Source of the DNA: Evansella sp041820985
GTDB taxonomy: Bacteria; Bacillota; Bacilli; Bacillales; Salisediminibacteriaceae
Reading direction: 5' to 3'
Length of the DNA stretch: 64,000 nucleotides
Assembly (NCBI RefSeq): GCF_041820985.1
Contig: NZ_JBGUAU010000024.1
Coordinates: forward strand, 1-64,000
The position numbers and the translations under genes were made by a program. Shown here one piece after another: positions 59,267 to 64,000 of this stretch. The notes beneath the pieces were generated by a model. That model worked only from the letters and a program-made list of their open reading frames with translations, searched no databases and was not told the origin of the DNA. How positions within the stretch are numbered: position 1 is the first letter of the stretch; each line of letters starts with the position of its first letter.

Positions 59267-60331
59267 CTACGATTTCATTTTTGCCATTGTGATATTTGTG
59301 ACCTTACTAATGAAATTTAACATTGGTCTGTATTTCCCATTAATCAATCCAACTAATTCCGCAATGAGCTGAACAGCTAAAATAACAAATACTACAATAA
59401 ACAGCGATACCCACAAGGTTGCCTGAGTTAGCAAGATTGCAGATACAGAAAAAATAGCACTAATACCATAAATAATTAACACTGTTGTTCTGTGAGAAAA
59501 ACCAAGTCGTAATAAACAATGGTGCAAGTGTGATTTATCAGGTGCAGACAAAGGCTGCTTATTCACTAAACGGCGAATGATCGCAAATAGTGTATCTGAA
59601 ATAGGCACTGCCAAAATAACAACGGGAATCAATAATGAGTATAACGTGATACTCTTAAATCCTAATAAGGAAATAACGGAGATCATATATCCTAAAAATA
59701 ATGCACCCGTGTCTCCCATGAATATTTTTGCTGGATAAAAGTTAAAAAATAGAAACCCTAAATTACTAGCTAGTAAAATCGATGCTAATGCTACAATAAA
59801 AAGGTCACCTTTCATAGCAGCAATAATAGTAATGGTTAATAACACAATAGAAGATACTCCTGAAGCTAAACCATCTAACCCATCTATCAGATTAATAGCG
59901 TTTGTTACACCAACAATCCATAATAATGTCAACGGTATTCCTAAAATACCCAATTGAAGAACACCATCAAAAGGAAGGTTAATAAACTCGACATATAGAC
60001 CTCCTGTAATTACCACTACAGCAGCTGCAATTTGTCCTGTTAATTTGATTAAAGCTGATAACTCATACATATCATCTAAAACACCAGTTATCACAATGAT
60101 AAAAGCTCCGATAAGGATTGGCCAAGCATAAGAGCTATCAGGTGTAAGTATTAAAAATCCAATTAAAAAACTTATGAAGATCGCTAAACCACCAAGTCTA
60201 GGCATAATCTTTTCGTGAACTTTTCTTGCGTTTGGTTTATCCGTTGCTCCAATTTTTATTGCAAATTTCTTAACTAGTGGCGTTAATAAAAGCGAAGCTA
60301 TAAAGCATATTATAAATGTTACGTATATCAA
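59267..60331 (-). CDS. tagO: undecaprenyl-phosphate N-acetylglucosaminyl 1-phosphate transferase
   Basis: 354 residues with about 11 membrane helices, MraY/WecA/TagO family. Conserved cytoplasmic motifs are NARKVHEKIMPRLGGLAIF, GVLDDMYELSALIKLTGQI, NAINLIDGLDGLASGVSS, KIFMGDTGALFLGY and SHLHHCLLRLGFSH. It transfers GlcNAc-1-P from UDP-GlcNAc to undecaprenyl phosphate, the first step of wall teichoic acid and of secondary wall polysaccharide. The start is TTG with GGAAG upstream. Next to mnaA, it supports a wall-glycopolymer locus. Confidence 0.93.
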   Translation of the reverse strand: MIYVTFIICFIASLLLTPLVKKFAIKIGATDKPNARKVHEKIMPRLGGLAIFISFLIGFLILTPDSSYAWPILIGAFIIVITGVLDDMYELSALIKLTGQIAAAVVVITGGLYVEFINLPFDGVLQLGILGIPLTLLWIVGVTNAINLIDGLDGLASGVSSIVLLTITIIAAMKGDLFIVALASILLASNLGFLFFNFYPAKIFMGDTGALFLGYMISVISLLGFKSITLYSLLIPVVILAVPISDTLFAIIRRLVNKQPLSAPDKSHLHHCLLRLGFSHRTTVLIIYGISAIFSVSAILLTQATLWVSLFIVVFVILAVQLIAELVGLINGKYRPMLNFISKVTNITMAKMKS

Positions 60332-60597
60332 GATCTTCCACTCTCCCTTGTCAACAACTATGATAATTATTCGTAGCGTTGATTCATTTCATGTCTGTAT
60401 TAGTTTGAAATGATGTGTTATTTTCTATTTGTTTTCTATTTATATTAGACGTAAAAAAACAGTATTCGATTCATTTTTTTTGAAAAATCTTAAATCCTTA
60501 TGAATTATAACATATATTTACATGTAAAAGCATTGAAAAAGTTTCCAACAAGTAGATTTATTATTTTCCTCCTCTCAATGAGAGGTATTATATCAAA

Positions 60598-61023
60598 TTA
60601 CCCTTCACTCGTGTTCTTTAACTCGCTTTTTCCATACTTTTTTATAATTATAAAAATACATACTATGGCTAGTAAAGCACCTGCTGAATTATATAGAACG
60701 TCTGTAAAAACTCCATCTCTCCCTGGTACGAAGCTTTGATGATATTCGTCAATTGCACCATATATCGTAGCAAACAGCCATGCAAGGAAGTATCTATATT
60801 TCTTCCCTCGTAATCCTAACCAAAAAAGAATTGCCAATATGCCGAATGCAGTAACATGTCCAGTTTTTCGTAAAACAATATTTAAAATCACACTATCGAA
60901 GAATGGATTTGTCAATAACTGTTCCGTTGAATCTCCTGTAAAAAAAGGGTTTCTTGTTACAATGGCAATTATGATACACCAAACAACTGCCATAATTAGC
61001 CAAATCTTCGCATTTACCTTCAT
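60598..61023 (-). CDS. VanZ-family membrane protein
   Basis: 141 residues with about four membrane helices (IWLIMAVVWCIIIAIVTR, GHVTAFGILAILFWLGLR, YFLAWLFATIYGAIDEY, SAGALLAIVCIFIIIKKYG). The family motif IDEYHQSFVPGRDGVFTDVL is present. AGGAG precedes the ATG by 8 bases. It lies upstream of tagO in the same direction with a 266-base gap. Like the VanZ protein at 19127-19597 it neighbours polysaccharide genes; its function is unknown. Confidence 0.88.
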   Translation of the reverse strand: MKVNAKIWLIMAVVWCIIIAIVTRNPFFTGDSTEQLLTNPFFDSVILNIVLRKTGHVTAFGILAILFWLGLRGKKYRYFLAWLFATIYGAIDEYHQSFVPGRDGVFTDVLYNSAGALLAIVCIFIIIKKYGKSELKNTSEG

Positions 61024-61221
61024 AAAACTACTCCTATTTTCAAATTTAGTTTAATATTACTTATTTTTGTCCATATAATCAATAAGAGTATTGTTTATTG
61101 AAATGAACTTCCAACTATATTAATATTTAAGAAATAAACACATTTAACAAGGATCTCACCGAATTACATATTCTTCGCTGAAATAAGTTGTAACAAATTT
61201 GAAATTCTTATTAAGACAAAC

Positions 61222-61250
61222 TTTAATAATTCATATCAAACTGCTATAAT
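61222..61250 (+). promoter_or_regulatory. promoter of csaB with extended -10
   Basis: TGCTATAAT (61242-61250) is a full extended -10 (TGnTATAAT). A weak -35 (TTTAAT, 61222-61227) lies 17 bases upstream. About 70 bases of leader separate it from the csaB ATG. Confidence 0.65.
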
Positions 61251-61327
61251 TAAGTTTGCTGTTTTAATTTATTAGCTAAAGTATAAGAAATGAAAGTATA
61301 AAGTGTTTTAGAAAGAAGGTCATTCAA

Positions 61328-62416
61328 ATGGCTAATATATTAATTTCCGGTTATTACGGCTTTGACAATGCCGGAGATGATTCCGTACTTCATGGAATAA
61401 TTAATTCTTTAAAGAAAAATGATCCGTCACTAACATTTACCGTCTTATCCAATCAACCTGGCAAAACGGAAAAAATGTTTGGCGTTTCTGCATATAACCG
61501 TTGGAATATTAGTGAAGTCATTGGTCAAATAAAAAAACATGACTTATTAGTAATGGGTGGAGGAAGCCTTCTCCAAGATGCAACTAGTCCTCGAAGTGTT
61601 TTTTACTATTTAGGAATTGTATTAGTTGCAAAGCTATATAAAAAGCCGGTTGTATTCTACGGTCAAGGATTTGGACCAGTTACAAAACCAATAAGCAAAA
61701 TGTTGATAAAACGGATAGTAAATAAAGTTGATGTTATTACTGTAAGAGATTTCAAATCTAGAGAAGATCTTCAAAAAATTGGAGTAAACAAAAGTCCAAT
61801 TGTAATAACTGCTGATCCTGCAGTAACCATTTACCCTGAAAGTATCGATATGAATGTTGGGAGACAACTATTAATAGATTTAAACCTTGCTCCCGAAAAA
61901 ACCATTGTCATATCGGTTCGACCTTGGAAAAAGGAGCAGCATTATAAAAAAGTTCTCACAGAGGTTTCAGATCACTTCGGTAGTAAGGGCTGGAATATCT
62001 TATTCCTACCAATGCAGTATCCTGCAGATGTGGCTCCAGCAAAAGATATTATGGCCATGATGAAGGAAAAAGCATATGTGATAGATAGACCACTGGATTT
62101 CAAGGAAATCATCAGCCTTATTGGAAACACACGTTTAGTACTAGGTATGAGACTTCATTCCATCATCCTTGCTGCTGTGATGAATATCCCATTTGTTGGT
62201 ATCTCCTATGATCAAAAGGTCGATCGCTTCGTCGAGATGGTCGATATGCACTCAGCTGGTCATATTCGAGATTTGGAAACGAAAAACGTAATTGAGAGTG
62301 TGGAAAAAACAATTAGTAACGAGCAACAAATAAAAGCTCGATTAGCTAATAATATGAAGGACATCATTGCAAAAGCGGAACAAAATAGCCAATTAACGTT
62401 GGAAAAGCTTAAATAA
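61328..62416 (+). CDS. csaB: polysaccharide pyruvyl transferase CsaB
   Basis: 362 residues. It begins MANILISGYYGFDNAGDDSV with the CsaB signature, then LLVMGGGSLLQDATSPRSVF, PVVFYGQGFGPVTKPIS, ISVRPWKKEQHYKKV and VLGMRLHSIILAAVMNIPFV. CsaB adds a ketal-linked pyruvate to ManNAc in the secondary cell-wall polysaccharide, the ligand of SLH domains. GAAGG precedes the ATG by 8 bases. With four SLH-type proteins at 44-58 kb and MnaA and TagO beside it, the substrate and partners are all in this window. It is transcribed against the MnaA/TagO direction. Confidence 0.93.
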   Translation: MANILISGYYGFDNAGDDSVLHGIINSLKKNDPSLTFTVLSNQPGKTEKMFGVSAYNRWNISEVIGQIKKHDLLVMGGGSLLQDATSPRSVFYYLGIVLVAKLYKKPVVFYGQGFGPVTKPISKMLIKRIVNKVDVITVRDFKSREDLQKIGVNKSPIVITADPAVTIYPESIDMNVGRQLLIDLNLAPEKTIVISVRPWKKEQHYKKVLTEVSDHFGSKGWNILFLPMQYPADVAPAKDIMAMMKEKAYVIDRPLDFKEIISLIGNTRLVLGMRLHSIILAAVMNIPFVGISYDQKVDRFVEMVDMHSAGHIRDLETKNVIESVEKTISNEQQIKARLANNMKDIIAKAEQNSQLTLEKLK

Positions 62417-62513
62417 AACCCTATTTCTTATCTTACACATCGCAAGATCCAATAAGATATGGAAATGGGGTTATTTTAATTGAATCGGCGGGATCCGAGC
62501 CTTTTAGAAAAAA

Positions 62514-62562
62514 CCAAAAAGACCCTTTTTCATTAGTAATCCACTTGAAAAAGAGTCTTTTT
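62514..62562. terminator. bidirectional terminator between csaB and the glycosyltransferase
   Basis: AAAAAGACCCTTTTT and AAAAAGAGTCTTTTTTT pair with a mismatch around a 17-base loop and give U-tracts in both directions. The two genes converge on it. Confidence 0.75.
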
Positions 62563-63702
62563 TTAATTGTTGGTTTCTAGCCATTTTCTATAGTAATAGG
62601 CCGTATTTTCTCCCATTGTTTTTAAGGAGAAGGTAGAAATAATATCATTTCTTCCCTGATCGGTCAATTTACGTTTTAGATCATCATCTTTATATATACG
62701 TTCTATTGCTTCTGTTAACTGTGAGACGCTTTTTGGTTCTACAACTAAAGAATTGTCTTCGTCTTTTGCAAAATCCTTCACACCACCGACTCCAGTGGTA
62801 ACAACAGGTACACCTGTGGATAGGGCTTCCATCACAGATAGACCTAACCCTTCTGATAAGGAACTGCTTACGTAGCAATCTAACGCCCTTAAGCAGCTAT
62901 CAATGTTCCCTCGAAAGCCTGCAAATGTAAAAACATCTTGGATGTTCTCACGTTCCACTAATTGCTCTAGCTCCTTCCGATGTGATCCATCTCCAATTAA
63001 CACGAATCGAAAGGAGTCTGGATACACTTTATGAAGCTCCGAACAAGCTCTAACGAAATTATCAAAACCTTTTACCGCTTGGATACGTCCAATAGCGCCT
63101 ATTAGGAAGGTATCACTCGATTTCCCCCACTCCTCGGCTAACTCTAAGGCTTTCTGATCATTCCTTGGAGCAAATTTATTTGTATCAATTCCATGATGGA
63201 TAATCTGTACTTTCGAACTATTAATTCCATCTTCTAATAATTGATCTTGTATTTTATTGGAAATAGCAATGAAGTAGTCCGTTAAATCTCTTGTACTTCT
63301 TTCCAACATATATGCTAACCGGTAGGCAATAGGGTGCTCATAATCATATTTCAAAATACTATGAACCGTCGTTACTACAGGGGATATCCCTACCCTTTTT
63401 GCAGCTATTCTTCCAAAGAAATTAGCCTTAACACCATGAGTATGAACAATATCAGGGTTTTCTTCTTTCAACAATTTCATTAATGCAAACAAAAGACGTA
63501 AATCAAAACGTCCGTAATCTAAAACTTTTACACGAATCCCTTGTTCACGTAGATATTCGGCAAAAATGGAATCATAAAAGCATACAACTAAGGGATTCAT
63601 ATTCTCATTCTTTAGTTCCTTTAGTAAATGAATAATATGATCTTCCGCTCCACCAAATTCTCCGCCACCAATAATATGAATAACGCGACATGCTGATTTC
63701 AT
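62563..63702 (-). CDS. glycosyltransferase family 4
   Basis: 379 residues, GT-B fold. It begins MKSACRVIHIIGGGEFGGAE with the GGAE acceptor loop, then VHTHGVKANFFGRIAAKRVG. The GT4 domain has LIGAIGRIQAVKGFDNFVRA, FVLIGDGSHRKELEQLV and the donor site VSSSLSEGLGLSVMEALSTG followed by VPVVTTGVGGV. ATG at 63702 follows GGAAGTG by 6 bases; longer in-frame starts lack a binding site. Probably adds a sugar to the wall polysaccharide or EPS made by neighbouring genes. Confidence 0.88.
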   Translation of the reverse strand: MKSACRVIHIIGGGEFGGAEDHIIHLLKELKNENMNPLVVCFYDSIFAEYLREQGIRVKVLDYGRFDLRLLFALMKLLKEENPDIVHTHGVKANFFGRIAAKRVGISPVVTTVHSILKYDYEHPIAYRLAYMLERSTRDLTDYFIAISNKIQDQLLEDGINSSKVQIIHHGIDTNKFAPRNDQKALELAEEWGKSSDTFLIGAIGRIQAVKGFDNFVRACSELHKVYPDSFRFVLIGDGSHRKELEQLVERENIQDVFTFAGFRGNIDSCLRALDCYVSSSLSEGLGLSVMEALSTGVPVVTTGVGGVKDFAKDEDNSLVVEPKSVSQLTEAIERIYKDDDLKRKLTDQGRNDIISTFSLKTMGENTAYYYRKWLETNN

Positions 63703-63791
63703 TTTCTTCACTTCCATCAAATAGGTTGGCAAGTATATTTTATTGTATCTCACTCCATACTTTTTATCAATGAATTAAATTTCCCCTCAGA

Positions 63792-63819
63792 ATAATAGAA
63801 CGATTATTTTTTTAGTCAA
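63792..63819 (-). promoter_or_regulatory. sigma-A promoter of the glycosyltransferase gene
   Basis: On the minus strand TTGACT (63819-63814), a 16-base spacer and TATTAT (63797-63792). Transcription would start near 63785, about 80 bases before the ATG at 63702. The rest of the window to 64000 shows no gene. Confidence 0.65.
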
Positions 63820-64000
63820 AAAGGTGCTATATAACATTCTCGTGACAATGTTTAAGTCAAGAAAGTTACCCATTTTTCTGAAGCACGTTATTTTTTATTG
63901 GTATGATTTACATAAAGCATTTGTAAAAGATTAATTTTTTGAACAAAGTTAAGTTGATTTGTTTGAAAAAGCTGTTGTAAGTCAGTTTCATTCAATTGTT

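Overview
The window looks like chromosomal DNA of a low-GC Gram-positive spore-former of the family Bacillaceae. Genes have strong AGGAGG-type ribosome binding sites and frequent TTG/GTG starts, promoters are sigma-A-like, and there is a Bacillus-type capsule/EPS locus with a CpsB/CpsD/YveK tyrosine-phosphorylation module and an SLH/CsaB surface-layer anchoring module. I could not fix the species; the dispersed palindromes suggest a Bacillus/Sutcliffiella-type genome, but that is inference. I see no rRNA, tRNA, CRISPR array or intact prophage.

Layout. 1-7.5 kb: a REP-associated tyrosine transposase (RAYT) whose stop codon lies in its own palindrome, a YifB/ComM-like AAA ATPase, a GAF sensor kinase/NarL-type regulator pair, and a three-gene set (SDR, divergent QueA paralogue, VOC protein). 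7.5-17 kb: an AT-rich accessory zone with gene fragments (VOC, MarR, IS21-like, probable IS91-like), a KAP P-loop NTPase, two membrane-anchored Mrr-type nucleases, small membrane proteins, and a 447-residue protein ending in a diadenylate-cyclase-like (DAC) domain. It resembles a defence/conflict island. 17-22 kb: uronic-acid sugar-nucleotide genes (nucleotidyltransferase, galacturonokinase-like GHMP kinase, VanZ protein, UDP-glucuronate epimerase-like enzyme, UDP-glucose dehydrogenase). 22.5-43 kb: an exopolysaccharide/capsule cluster, all on the minus strand, with acyltransferase, flippase, glycosyltransferases, polymerase, ATP-grasp, PLP enzyme, GNAT, priming sugar transferase, DegT aminotransferase, membrane NDP-sugar dehydratase, GalU and the phosphatase/kinase/Wzz module. 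43-58 kb: surface-layer region with four SLH-type proteins, one of 1677 residues, an LCP protein and a TraB/GumN protein. 58-64 kb: MnaA, TagO, VanZ, CsaB and a glycosyltransferase, fitting secondary cell-wall polysaccharide synthesis and its pyruvylation, which SLH domains bind.

How the genes work together. GalU and Ugd should supply UDP-glucose and UDP-glucuronate, and the epimerase UDP-galacturonate; the kinase/nucleotidyltransferase pair may salvage the same sugar. The membrane dehydratase, aminotransferase and GNAT can make an N-acylated amino sugar that the priming transferase loads on undecaprenyl phosphate. Glycosyltransferases extend it, the flippase and polymerase export and polymerise it, and the tyrosine kinase module sets chain length. 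MnaA, TagO, LCP and CsaB act on the wall glycopolymer that holds the SLH proteins.

The most striking non-gene feature is the number of dispersed palindromes in separate territories: a GAACCGTCCCC-core REP family at 0-22.5 kb with the RAYT gene at one end, a CTAACCAACT family at 35.8-40.5 kb around a four-helix-bundle gene, and a GTAGCACCTACC family at 47.5-58 kb among the SLH genes. The best candidates for something new are the DAC-like gene with its island, the RAYT/REP family with exchanged but complementary arms, and the four-helix-bundle gene bracketed by two copies of the 3' end of the neighbouring gene.
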